A stretch of 64,000 nucleotides of DNA from Zygnema cylindricum (taxonomy: Eukaryota; Streptophyta; Zygnematophyceae; Zygnematales; Zygnemataceae): contig JBBHKE010003361.1 of NCBI GenBank assembly GCA_037447655.1, forward strand, positions 140,806-204,805, read 5' to 3'. The notes under the pieces were generated by a model that was not told where the DNA came from, made no database searches, and saw only the letters and a program-made list of their open reading frames with translations. Shown in pieces: positions 46,430 to 57,926 of the stretch. The position numbers and the translations under genes are program-made. Every line of letters starts with the position of its first letter. Position 1 is the first letter of the stretch.

Positions 46430-47780
46430 AAAAACAAATAATTTCCCGCCCAATTCACAGTTCCCGCAGAACCATGGACTAGGGGATGGAGAACGTGGTT
46501 CCCACGAGGTGGGGAAGACAAGCAGGGTGCCAACACTGACCGCACTGATTGCAAACCAAGATGTCGTGCTGCGGGGAGGGTAGGTTGCAGGATGATAAAC
46601 AGGAAAGAGGATCGGCAAAGTAAGTCAAGTGGAAAGTGGGCTCGTCTTCCAATCCTCGGAGGTGGCAAGGGGCCACATTGATATGATTCTCTTTAATTCT
46701 CCGACCATCTTTCCCTTCCAAAGTCAAAACTCCCTTGTTTGAAACTTCCACCACTTTCAAAATCACCCGCCCGGCAGAAATGTCAAGCGTATCCTTTTTC
46801 TGTTGCATTAGATACACAAAGTCTCCCGACATAAATCTTCGTTGTCGAGGCACATAATCTCCGCTCCGGCGCTGGGAATACCACAATTGATCCCGGTGTT
46901 GTGCCGCCTGTAAATTCCCCATGGCGAGAGGTATCTCTCGGTGGAAAATTTTGGCACGGTCGGCGATCAGTTTTTCGACGGTTCCCTTGTCATCCATTTT
47001 CGGGAGGACCACCGATTGGGCCGAGGCAGCCCCGGGCAGAATGGGATGTCGTCCGAATAAAATGAAGTAAGGACTATAGGAGGGGAGAGAAGCCTGTCGG
47101 CTGAATCTGTATCCCATGGCAATCCAAGGCACCTTTTTGTCCCATTCTCCTAAGTCCTCTTCAACTGCATATTTCCCTAGTGACCGCTTCACTGTCTGTA
47201 CGCACCTTTCGGCCAAACTGTCGGCTTGAGGGTGGTCGCGGCTGGTAAGTCGATGGGCGATGAGGCATTTCTCCAAAAGGTTGGTAAATTCTCCGGCGAA
47301 TTCCGATCTCTGGTTTGTCAGAACCTCTAATGGCGCTCCAAATTGTGACAGAACTCTGTGCAAGAAGGCGTCGGCAATGGACTTGGACTCCTTTCGGGGC
47401 AGAACCACAAGCTCTATCCATTTTGAGAAATGTTCAATCATGACCAGAACGAAACGATTCCCACGTCGGCTGGTCGGAAGAGGTCCCAAAAGATCCAAAG
47501 ACCACCGATAAAACATTCCCCGGATAGGAAGAGAATGAAGCTCAGTCCCGCCTTTTTTGTCAAAAGATGCCTTAACTCGATCGCAGGAAGAGCAAGTATA
47601 TACAATTCGGTTGACTTGGGCTCGCAACCCGTGCCACCTGTAACTAGGGAAGTAGTCTGCTTCTGTCCGAAATGTCCTTATTGCTTATGGAGATTGGTAA
47701 TCACAGTTTCTCGATCTGATGGAGGAGGAACCACTTTCTTTGTACCGTCTGACCATTTTCGGAGGAGAACGCCTCTGTCC
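46430..47780 (-). pseudogene. Integrase with a C-terminal PHD-type zinc finger
   Basis: The zinc-binding start is broken: GHFGQKQT near 47675 lies in a frame with a stop. The main frame 47627-46479 (382 residues) has the CC pair (YTCSSCDRVK), the core (SLDLLGPLPTSRRGNRF, SQFGAPLEVLTNQRSEF, DSLAERCVQTVKRSLG) and a C-terminal barrel (FMSGDFVYLMQQKKD to HINVAPCHLRG). It ends with a Cys/His cluster, CLSSC, CNQCGQCWHPACLP. After a frameshift near 46500 the final pair appears as WFCGNC. Together these give the C4-H-C3 spacing of a PHD finger, a reader of histone H3 tails in other proteins. The DDE Asp reads N in LTNQRSEF. Confidence 0.82.
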
Positions 47781-48078
47781 CATTCATACGCCGCCATCTG
47801 GATCTGAACGCGGGACAATTGAACTCGACCCAAATGGGGAAGAGGGGATCCCTACTGGATAGATTGGAGAGCTTCGGAGTCATTCCAGATGTCTTTCCGT
47901 CCAGCACCTATGGTGCCTGCCCCTTAACATCTGCTGCAAAGGTTGACAATGCCCCCCCAAACGGAGGAAGCCAAATTAAGGCGTAGGATGCTCGAATGAG
48001 TCCCAAACTAAGTTCCAGGTCTTCGTCATGCCGAGCTTTAGTGGAATCCAGTGTAGAAGGATCAGGGTTTCGGCTCAG

Positions 48079-49545
48079 TCAGTCGACATTCCCATGGATT
48101 TCCCCTGCCCGGTGGATAATGCTAAAATCATATTCCTGCAGGATAAGCTCCCATCTGGCGAGTTTGCCGGTCAACTTACTATTTTCCATAATCCATTTTA
48201 GGGGTTGGTGGTCGGTAATCAGTGTGAAATGGACCCCGTACAAATAAGGTCTGAAATGGTGGATGGTCCAAACAGCTGCCAAAAGCTCCCCATGATAACT
48301 GCTATAATTCCCCTCAGCTCGGTTGTAGCTCCGGCTGGCGTAAGCCACCACATACTCGGCTCCGGCGTCGTCAACTTGAGCCTAAACCGCTCCCAATCCA
48401 AACCTACTCCAATCAGTGTAAAGAAGGAAAGGTCTCTGGTGATCACGCATCCGGAGCACTGGGTGCTACTTCAGGGCATCTTTCAAAAGCTGGAAAGCAT
48501 TCTGCTGTTCCTCGGCCCACAACAATTCTTGATCTTTCCACAATAGCTTTTTTAGGGGCTGGGCATGACTACTAAACTCAGGAATAAACCTGGGATAGTA
48601 CTTGGCCTGGCCGAGAAAGGTTTGCAAGGCGGAAATGTTCTACGGGGGAGGAAGAGCGTCAAAGGGCTGCAACCTTAACCATATGGGGACCCACTGTCCC
48701 GGGAGTCACCTCATGTCCGAGGTAAATATTTTTTTGCACCCCATAAATACCCTTACTCGGGTGACATTTCAAGCCCGCTGCTTGAAGGGCCCGGAGAACG
48801 ATTTGGATATGCTCCAGGTGTTCTTCAAAGGTCTTAGAGATATTATCACATTGTCGATGTAACACCGGGCACAATCGATTCCTCAGAGCGCTTCGTCCAT
48901 GGCCCGTTGGAACTTGGCAGGTGCATTCTTCAGTCTGATGGGCATATAAATCCACTCATAAAGTCTGGATTCGGTCCAGAATGTCGTTCTCTCCCGTTGT
49001 TTTGGTTCCATGGCAATATGGTGGAATCTATTCTTCATATCCAGTGTGGAGAAGATGGTGGCTCTGGCAAGAGAGTCGAAAATCTCTTCCGGAGTTGGCA
49101 TTGGATAATGGTCATGAATGGTGGCCGTGTTCAGCATGCGGTAATCCCCATACATTTGGAAATCTACAGTTTTCCCAGATGAATCCTTCTTAGGAGGGAG
49201 AACTGTGGGGTAAGCCAACCCATGGAGTCCTGTGCTTTCCTGAACCAACACGGCGTCTACCAAAGTTTAGACCTTTGCGGTGATAAACTCCTTCTCCTTA
49301 AAGCTGAGAGGATATTGTTTTTGCCAAACAGTTGCGGTTTTGTCAATCAAGGCAACACGAAAGGTGATTCCTTTGTATATTCCGACATCTGTTTCTGACC
49401 AGGAGAAAACCTGATTGTTCTTCGCCAAGAGTTCTGTTAGCTGTTCTTTCTGCTGAGGGTACAGCTGCTCCCCTAGAGTCGAGTCCATCTTTCCCGGCTC
49501 AACTACGTTCAGGCTTGCAGTAGTCTCCCCCACAGATGATGTCAA
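48079..49545 (-). pseudogene. Reverse transcriptase and RNase H of the methyltransferase element
   Basis: 49545-49267 is the RT lead-in. 49263-48883 has GDYRMLNTATIHDHYPMPTP, STLDMKNRFHHI and LKNAPAKFQRAMDEAL. A frameshift follows, then the catalytic stretch reads YIDN at about 48850-48861 where YIDD is needed for metal binding, and GHEVTPGTVG ends the RT thumb. RNase H at 48351-48079 shows AYASRSYNRAEGNYSSYHGE, ITDHQPLKWI and a C-terminal IIHRAGEIHGNVD. The order and motifs are Ty3/gypsy. It is inactive from the Asp loss and frameshifts. Confidence 0.88.
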
Positions 49546-49749
49546 ATTTTAGCCTAACCTGTGGATCCGCCTTTACTCCTCCAGATAATACTTTACTGCT
49601 GACAACTTCCGCTAAGCTGTCCCTTTTTGAACTACCGTTCCCCTCCACTGAAAGAACTCTTGGGTGTATTTTTCTCCTTTGTCTCCCCCCCTCAAGCTGC
49701 AAAGTGGCTCGCATGGACAACAATTTTGGAGCTTGAAGGTAACTTCTGC

Positions 49750-51582
49750 GGGAATCTGGAGAATGGAGACTAGAATATGCAAACGCGTGTTTTGTAACCC
49801 ATGTAATGGCATTCAAATCCATGCTTTGCCCGATTAAGCTACACCTTTGCAGGTCTAAAATACCTGGTGCGGCCGTGGTTCCCGGATGGAATTCCATGGC
49901 TTGTTCTCGTTCCGAAATTGATGGTGTCGTCCAAATTCCTGCCTTGCTGTCAAAAATCATCCCAGCTGCTCCTTTTCCGGTAGGTGTGACTGTGGGGAAA
50001 AGAGACCAACGTAGGGAGGGCTCGGCGTGGATATCCGGGTGTATTGGATCAGAAGAAAAGAGTACGATCCGGTTTCGTTACAGGTGTTGCCATTCTCCCC
50101 TCCCCAAGTATCTCCTACACGGAAATCTAAGGGTTGGGGGTCTGCTGTTCCAACAATTGCCGAAGGATTAGAAGCGGGATCATATTGGTCCAATATGCCC
50201 GGAGTGTGTGTGCTCGAGATCCCATCTGAGCAGCGTCAAAAACCAAGGGAGCTCCTAAAATTTGGGTTACCTGTTTCAAGCTCGCTGCAACCTCCTCCTG
50301 TCTATCATCATCGGGTGGACATTCTCCAGGATGTACCCCATTGGTGTGTTCTGGATCTGCTGAATCCAGGATATTAATGTAATCATCCGATAGAATGTGC
50401 CACTCCTGCGGTCCTGATGCCCTTTTCCTTGTCCTGCTAGGGAGTATCCCTGACAAGGCCTATTGAAAAGTAAGCTTTAGTAAGTCTTAGAAATTTGAGT
50501 CTAGGACTTAGAATATTTTTGGAATACCAACTGTTCAATATTTACCAAATTTAGTGTGGATTTTTTGTAGTATCTACACGAATTGATATCTTTAAGTTAA
50601 TTAGTGTGTAGGGCCACCAATGAATGTAGAGGTGATAAGAATCACCCGGATTTTTAGGGTATAGATATTTTTAGTGGACAATTCTGGTCCAAACACTTAG
50701 ATTTTTGTCAGTACAGTGTATGGTGAACCATGTACATACGTTTTAGATGTTTTCTAGATATTTTAGATGTTTTTTAGATCTTTTGAGTATTTAGTTCAAT
50801 TAGGATTGATCATTTCAATACAGAATATACATTCTACAGAAGAATTAAGGAAATGAGAGCACTGAGTGCTGTTTAAGGTATTTTATGCTCTATTGTCTCT
50901 AATTTGCTTGTAGTACATGTTTGTTTGGTTGAAAGACCTCTTTGGTTTGGAGTTACATATCTTACACTATAGATCTAGTCTTTTAAGCATTTCTCTTTGG
51001 GTTTTCTTTCGCTAACATATCTGATAATGGCTCAACTCCTATTGCAAGTGCTCCTATTAGCCCTAGTGCTCCACCTGCTCCAGCTAGTGCAAGTGTGACT
51101 CCTAGTGGGAGTGGATCACAGCCGAGTCTTAATGCCCATGACCTTCAACAAGGCCAACCCGCCACCACCAGATCTACTTTGCCCAGGCTAACTAAATGAG
51201 GTGCCATTATGTTTTCCACATTCTGAGGAAGACTCCGGTGAGCTTGGGAAATGGCAGACATTGGAAGCTGTTGAGGAAATAAACGGTGCAATTGATGGAG
51301 GCGGTGTTCGCTGACTGCTCGTGCCTCCAGTGAAATTTCGACTCCTGTATATGACTCCACCCGATATCCTGATTTCAAAACTGCTTCGAAGTCGGAACTA
51401 ATTCTTGAAAATAAAGATAAAATACGAAGTCCGGTGTCGGGAACTGTCAATGACACCACTTGTCGATTGAAGTGCTCGTTACTAGTCTTGGTTTGGAAAG
51501 CATCTGACCGGGTTGTCGAATCTGTTTTCGCTAATAATAAGGCCGAGAAAGCCTGATCTACTCCTTGCCGGAGGTTTGACAC
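49750..51582 (-). pseudogene. Cytosine-5 DNA methyltransferase domain inside the retrotransposon, split by a solo LTR
   Basis: 51582-51151 holds motif I (LRILSLFSRISSDFEAV; SAM-binding loop, normally with FxGxG), a GVEIS acidic motif and DLVVAGWPC, the catalytic Cys of motif IV. A copia solo LTR (50461-51150) follows. Across it the gene resumes at 50455 with QGYSLAGQGKGHQDRRSG (rest of motif IV), then ENV (motif VI, 50318-50326). After a frameshift near 50311, motif VIII appears (SRAHTLRAYWTN, about 50200-50235). The frame 49960-49750 matches motifs IX/X (PSISEREQAMEF, then RCSLIGQSMDLN). C5 methyltransferases transfer methyl from SAM to cytosine in DNA. The gene is dead: split, frameshifted, and motif I glycines lost. 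No other retrotransposon in the window has it. Confidence 0.87.
50461..51150 (+). mobile_element. Ty1/copia solo LTR inside the methyltransferase gene
   Basis: Its 690 bases align with the copia 5' LTR at 57971-58647, both starting TATTGAAAAGTAAGC and ending CAACA. A perfect 5-bp target duplication AGGCC lies at 50456-50460 and 51151-51155. Removing the LTR and one AGGCC restores continuity between the GWPC and QGYS codons. Solo LTRs arise by recombination between the two LTRs of an inserted element. Confidence 0.93.
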
Positions 51583-51599
51583 CTTTGATAATCTAGTGG

Positions 51600-53232
51600 T
51601 GTATCCTCTTTCCCACCGCTTGGAAATCGGAAATTGCTAGATGTCCTCCGCGATATCTGTTGAACTGTCAAACAGCTCCGCGGGAGAGGATGTAGAATAC
51701 ACTGGGTAACAACCACACACTGGAACATTGGTCTTCTCACGGTTCCGTAAATCCAAAGGGACCAAAACCTTGGTTCCTTCGGGATTTCTGGGGTCCCGAA
51801 CGGTACATTGCTTTTTCCAAACACTTAAACTCATATTCATCCGGGTCTAAGTAGCCATCCCCAACAAGATTTCAAATTGATTCCCTTTTACCACTAAGAA
51901 AGGAAGTTCAATTTTCACCTTCTGTCCAGCATCATCGGAGAATTCGATGTTCATTGCTTTGATGATTCCATGGACTGACTGACTGCCGCTTGTTACCGTG
52001 CTTAAGCAGATGTTACTCGGGCAGATTTGGGGTCTGAGTTCTTCAGGCATTTTTTGCAAAGCGGAAGTGGTAATAAGGTTGGGAAGTGCTTCGATGTCTA
52101 CCACAGCGCCCTGGTACCAGCCGTACCTGTTAAGTTTGAAATTGCTTGTTCGGTTCAGAATGAGAGCCACGAACAAGGTTTTGTAGTCCCAATCCACCAG
52201 AGGGGTCTTACGATCTGAAGACAAATATACCGCCGTGGGTAGAATTACCTTGTCGACTTTGTCTTTTTCGGAATGGATCGCTTCACCCAGGGCCTGAATG
52301 AGGATTCTTCTGGCAGATTATGGGAGGAGGCAAGGGTCTTCACATGGGTCAGGGCATACGGCATAAGGTGCTGGACTAGCATGATAGCCGGCTTGGAGGA
52401 ATGGAGTGGAGCTCTCGAGGATGACATCTGCGGATCTGGTACCTGGTCTTGTTCGTTGCCCCTCCTTGTCATCACTCTCAGTATCGGAATCGGGCACTAG
52501 TGGAGTTCGGGGTGCTTCCTCGTTCGGGCGTTCCGCCAAGAATCGCTCAAACCAATCTTGATCGCTCAGTTTGACCTCTTCCAGTGATTTCTCCTTCTGG
52601 TAATTTTCGAAACCCAGGGGCAGTTTAGATTTAGGAGGAGGAGGAGGAGGATGAGTGGGCTTGATTCCGAGGCCTATGTCACTTTTTACCATCACTGCCC
52701 GGGGCGTGAAAGATAAAGGCCCGGTGGTTTTCAGGTTGTGATCTTTCTGGCTCATTTTCTGCCTGGCTCTCCTGTGATCCGACGTTGAGAAGCGCAGTTG
52801 TCTACGACCATCTCCCACTCCCACATTCCACGCTCCCTGCTGGAAGTTGCCTGCATGGAAGGCATTTGGGGGTTCTAAATCCCAGCCCATTAAATCATCG
52901 TCGTTAGCACCGGCTGTGCTTTGAAGTTCAAGCTCCGCTAGATTTTGTAGTAACTCCTGCTTCTGTCTTTGGAGTCGTTGCGCTGCTGTTAAGGGAGCAG
53001 GCCAGTAAGACGATCCCAAACGGAGTGCAGCCGATTCCGCAGCCATGGCGGCCATCTGCTGACTCTGTTGTTGGATGATGATCTCCGGTGTAAGTCTTGT
53101 TCGAGCAACCGATGCGCGTTCCGGAGTTTTGGGTGTAGGCAGTTCTGGGTGCCCCCAACGGTAAAGAAGTTGTAGGGGAAGAGGGTTAATGGCAGTTTCT
53201 CCTCCCCCCATGAACAGAGCGAATTGCATCAT
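51600..53232 (-). pseudogene. Gag-Pol linker and aspartyl protease remnant
   Basis: The frame 53232-52318 (304 residues) is a Gln/Ala-rich helical and Pro-rich linker with no known domain. After a short break, 52224-51847 reads GAVVDIEALPNLITTSAL followed by beta-rich sequence ending FLVVKGNQFEILLGMAT, the layout of a retropepsin (active-site strand, flap, LLG-type C-terminal motif). The active site has DIEA where the family has D-T/S-G-A, so it would be inactive. The frame after the stop (51840-51600) continues towards the methyltransferase. Confidence 0.72.
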
Positions 53233-56200
53233 TTCTTTTGGAATTCCGTTCCTCCAAAAACATTGCCCCTCCTTGTGCCCTATATAACCACAGGCGTCGC
53301 ACTAGTGGCCCTCCGTGGTATACTTGCTCCGGATCTCGTTGGAGATCTGGGCGTCGTCAAACTTTGGCATTTTAATTTGCCGCAGTTGAAACTGCGACAT
53401 TTCCGAAGTTTCGCTCCGAGGAGTGGGGTGATAATTGTCCTTTGTGACCTGTGTTTTCTCCCCCCCCACTGCTCCTTTGAGCCGTTCTTGCTACTTCCTC
53501 TAGCTTCTTTCTGAACGCTCTACTTCCCATTCCTTCAGCTTGAGGGCCTGCTCCGGTTTGAGTTTCCTGCTGCAGCGTTTCCATCCATGTCCCGGTTGTT
53601 GACAGTTTAGGCAATTGTACAGAATTACCCGATCGTTTGCCCCCATTGCAGGTTCGGGCTCGCTGTGCGCAGCTTGCTTCCCTTTAAGCTTCCGCAAAGC
53701 TTGAAGTTCCGCTTGTTCTTCTCCACTCAAGGAAGTTTCCTCGGCGAGTCCTCCAAAATTCGCTCTGGCCTTGCCGGTTACGGCCTTCTCCCTTGCCTCA
53801 CTGTGAACAAAGTGGTCTTATAACTTCATTGCCACCAGTGAGATGTCCTTCGAAGAAGGATTTATGTCTTGGATTGCTTGTCCGGCAATCCAATTGTCCA
53901 AGGCAGTCTGCCATGTCGGACCGAAGGAGTTACGGACGGCTATAAAATACTTTGTGGCCATTGCAGGAAGGTCAATGGTTGACAGCTTGGTTTTCTAGCA
54001 AAGGTTGGAAAGACGGTTGAAAAGAGTCTGGGGAGTCTCGTTTTTCAAACATCAGAAATTCCGTGATTTCCTTGATTGCAGATTCATTCCTCGCAGTGTA
54101 GAGGAGTCTCCAGATATTAAGAAGGGTAGTGCAAGGGTTGGGGTTGGCCACCATGCCAGTTGCTGCTCGGGCTTCCTAGATAGCCTACAGCTGGTTAACA
54201 TAGGCACTTCCTTGCGCCTGAAGTTTCATGTCCTGTGTAAATGTAGGAGTCACAAGGGTCGCCGCGGCCGCGGCCAAGTCAGCCTCAGCTTGCAAAACAG
54301 CGATATCAAGGGTTGGATCGGAGATTTTGATGCTTGGAGCCATCAAAAGAAGTTGACGCTCCTTGTAATCTGCAAACGCCCCTCCCGACAAGTAGTTGAC
54401 CATCATGGGGAATAGAGTGGTTTCGAAGTCATCGAGAACGGCTCCTCCCCTGAATTTATTGATTTCTGATTGGGTGAACGATTTCCACAACAACTCGAAA
54501 TCCGAGAAAGCGATCCCCAAGCTGTCTCCCGTAAAGATCCGGATATCCCCCATCTCTTTTTCTTCCTCTGCAGAGTTCGTGAAATGGGAAGAGGAAGGCT
54601 CGGTGGGGCTGACAAACTGAGCGGGTGAGATGACCCTAATATCCTCTTCCTCATGATCTGAACCAGATCCCTCTCCGCTAGACGATGCGGTTCCTTGTGG
54701 CGTGGATCCCCCTCCCACTGAGGAAGTTCCAGCGCCGGAAAAGATGGTGGGCTGTAGAATGTCCCCCACTACTCCTCTATGTCCAGCAGAATATTGGGGA
54801 TCTCGGAGAACAGTTGCCACCGATGGGATGTGGAGACGGGGCTTGTTCATACGTTTTTGGTGGATTGTTGGTGGAGGAGACGGCAAAGGAGATGAAGACG
54901 AAGACAGCCATGCCCTTGCGGAAAAAGGTGTCTGTCTCCTGTTTCGCCTCCTAGATGTCTCAGGAGGTGAAATCCGGAGCTTGAGGAAGGGGAGTTTCGG
55001 TGAGGCGGGAAAAAGGCGAGTAAGTCGAATTTGTTGGGTAACACTAGCGGACTAGGCGACCCACGGACAGCTGCAGCAGGAGAAATGGATGGTGAAGGAG
55101 AGGGATCAGGACAGTTCCGGGGTTCTTTCGCGGGTTCTGGGGAGTGAGCGGAATAAGGCGGAAATGCAGAGGAGGAGGGCTCTGAGGATTTTCTGGGAGA
55201 AGTGTGAGGAGGTGTGGGAGTCCTCAAGGGGATGTGAATCCTCTCATCAGGTCGTAACTCCACTAAAGCCTCCACAGCCGTAGACACCTCCACCAAGACA
55301 AAGGCACTCTCACCCCGAATAGCCGAAGCGTTTCCAGAAGGTAGATCTGCACCCAAACCCTCCACATTAGGTCTTGTGTTATCCTCCCCTTTCCGCGGAA
55401 AGAGAGCCTCTTGGCTTTGCTCGAAAGAAGGCATTTCAGGTTGAATGTTGGCGAGAGGGGAAGTCCCCGCTGCTGGGGTAGGAGGAATCTTCCCGCTAAG
55501 AATCCCACTTGTCCGGCGCCGAGCTTCCATAATGAGCGTCAATTCCTGTTCCCATGCCTGTAGCCTCTATTCCTCTAACAATCTACCGTGATGGGTCCGG
55601 CCCCCGCCGTAGCTTTTCCCTAGGATTTTAGAACCTCCACTAGTTCGTTGGCTTTTTCCACTACTTTGGTAAGATCCGCTATCTCAATTCCCGGAATTTC
55701 AGGATCATTAGGTCTGGTACGCCACCATCCTTCGGACAAATCTTGGGGTCCCGTACCGGGAACCTCGGGATCGGTAGGTCTTCATCTCCAGAGCCCTTCG
55801 GCAGGGCAGACACGAGTTGTGTTGGGAGCAGATCTCTCGGTGGAGGGTGGAATAGGAGTCGGGGACATCCTCCTTAGGGAAAGGTGGAAATCTCCCCTTG
55901 CTGTCACGATGATCAAACTTCTTTCCCCTCACTAGATTTCGCGCGCCCCTCTCGATACCCCCTTCTCCTCTACGAGGCCGAGAAGAGGTACCTTCCCGGG
56001 TGGGTCGACTGGCTGCGGTGTCCTGAGAGGAAGATGGGGGAGGGCGAGAATAGAGAGCTCTCTGAGACCTGTCTTGCACGGACTCTGAAGAGCTCCTCTC
56101 CGAAGAACTGCTCAAAATCTCCACCACCCCTCCGACAGGTCTAACCACTCTAACTCGATCTGTCCGCGCCACTCTCTGTACCAACTCCTTCTTCACCTTG

Positions 56201-56625
56201 AGCTCATGGAGGTCGTGAAGGGCAAGGAGTTCCTTACGCCTAGGTCGGCGTGTGTCCGTCAAAACAGCGGGGTCAATCTGGATATCGGCGCGGGGAATCT
56301 TGGATCGGGTATGTAGCCCCTACTCGAGAAGGGGGCCCACATGGGGCTCCTTTTGCGCTTGCCTCTTTGGCCGAGCCTTGGGAAACTCCCTATTCCTCTC
56401 CTCAGCCTGGACCCTGGCGGCTTCTACCAAAGAAGGGTAATGTTCAAGAGTCAGACTGGGAGGTGGAGGAGGGGGAGAACCACCAGACGGTTCCTTGGCT
56501 GGCGATCCAAAAACAGTCTCCATGGGCTCCGACTCCTCGAACCTAAAAGATTCTCCTTCCGGCATGGGCCTCTTCGGTTGACCTTGCTCTCTGGATCCGT
56601 TATCCAGAGTCTCTCCTCCCCCCAT
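53233..56625 (-). pseudogene. Gag region of the methyltransferase element
   Basis: The first frame (56625-56320, then same frame past a stop to 55708) opens MGGGETLDNGSREQ and is Pro/Ser/Arg-rich. Further frames at 55542-54847 and 54886-54185 give a Pro/Ser linker and a Gag-like alpha-helical region (FSDFELLWKSFTQSEIN). Near 53650-53600 a zinc knuckle CLNCQQPGHGWKRC is complete. A second, CDACGYIGHKEGQC, lies at about 53265-53305, in frame with the protein that follows. Two CCHC knuckles identify nucleocapsid. Stops and frameshifts separate the pieces. Confidence 0.78.
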
Positions 56626-56741
56626 GATGACAGAGGTGTAGGGGGAAGGAGTGGTGAATAAAACTAAAGCTTACTTCCAAAAAGAGGGCTCCCAAAGTAA
56701 AAGCTCATATCCCCTCTAATCGAAGGAGACAGGTGGCTTTT

Positions 56742-57926
56742 CAGTACTGTGCTTTATCCACTAGAAGTCTATAGCATTTGTTCCCTCAAAAGCCACTGTT
56801 TCGATACGAAGAAGTTGCAATGTTACTCCGGGAGGTTCACGCCAAAGCAAAAGAAACTACAAGCGAATACACAAATGCACTACCACGTGGACATATAGAA
56901 ATAAATAGGAATGGCTGTTTCACATTTAACAATATCACCTTGACCACAAAAATAAAATATAAGATGGAAGATATAAAGATGGCCGAGCAAGCTTAACATA
57001 CCTCGCCAATTTACGATGACAAGGAGAAAAGGCGATCTCTCTCCCAATGGTTGTGTAAATAGGTATGATACTCCTTCAACCCTCGACGTCCGCAGCTCGG
57101 AACTGAATAGACTCTTCTCAGTTTCAAACAGCGAAAAATCCGAAAATCACCCAAAGGGAAGATGATGCCAATTACCTGCCCTAACTATGATTCCCTCAAT
57201 AAAAAGATCCAAAACAAAGATGGCAATAGAGTCAAAACAAAACAAAGGTTCTTCCAAAAGAAGGTTTGTTGGATTTTCTGAGGGTTTTCACAGGAGACAG
57301 TACTGAAAAGCAACTGTCTCCTTCGACCCCAAGTGCCTTATACATCAAAGTTTGTCTTATTACCAGTGCGAAACTCAAAGCTACGCTATTAACCGATGAG
57401 CGGCAAGCAAGTGTAATTGAACTGACACAAGACAAATTAATCCGTACTACACTCGGGGCAAAAAGTTCTGCTTCGGACTGCGGCTAGATCCGCGGCCGGA
57501 ATTATTTATTCGGTCCACCATTATAAGACAAAATCCTGAAAATGACACTAACTTGCCAGACTTTGACCTATCGTAATAAATGGACGAAAAGTCAGCTGAG
57601 ACTGAACTAAATCTCTACTAACGTCTACCAGCATTATCTAAATGCAAATCCGAAAAGTTATGTGGCAATCCACAATGTACCCCCCAAAGGGGCTGGTGGC
57701 AAATGGTTCCCTATAACAGAATTGCAACCTTTGAGACGGTAGAACTTTGTCATCCGGCCTCCGTTTGGCGCTAAATAAAGTGCGTTCCGCTCAGTTTAGA
57801 AAATACAAGGATCTCATCCGACTTGGTGCACTCACACCTCCGTAGGCTGAAGACCGTACAGAGTAAAAAGGGCCCGGAAATCCTTGGTGACATAAAGGTA
57901 TGCCTGAAAAGCACCTGAGCTTGACA
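56742..57926 (-). repeat. LTR block B' and adjoining primer-site candidate (right end)
   Basis: B' aligns with 44944-46111 with a few percent differences. Directly inside it (56742-56760) the element strand reads TGGATAAAGCACAGTACTG, starting with the TGG expected where a tRNA CCA end pairs; I cannot name the tRNA. Confidence 0.75.

Larger units (their letters stand above)
44669..57926 (-). mobile_element. Ty3/gypsy-like retrotransposon carrying a cytosine-5 DNA methyltransferase
   Basis: Minus-strand order: gag with two CCHC knuckles, protease, C5 methyltransferase, RT, RNase H, integrase with PHD finger, polypurine tract (complement at 46399-46412). LTR-derived blocks: B' at 56757-57926 on the right, then A' (46114-46389), B (44944-46111) and A (44669-44943) on the left. 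B matches B' and A matches A' closely. A primer-site-like TGGATAAAGCACAG abuts B'. Both outer ends fall at the sequence TGTCRAGC. Frameshifts, stops and a nested copia solo LTR have inactivated it. I see no target duplication outside. GC content is visibly higher than in the neighbouring satellite and MITE DNA. Confidence 0.88.

Noticed and set aside
49806-50377. Plus-strand frames of 116-121 residues
   Set aside because: They are antisense shadows of the methyltransferase motif region, which has family motifs on the minus strand.
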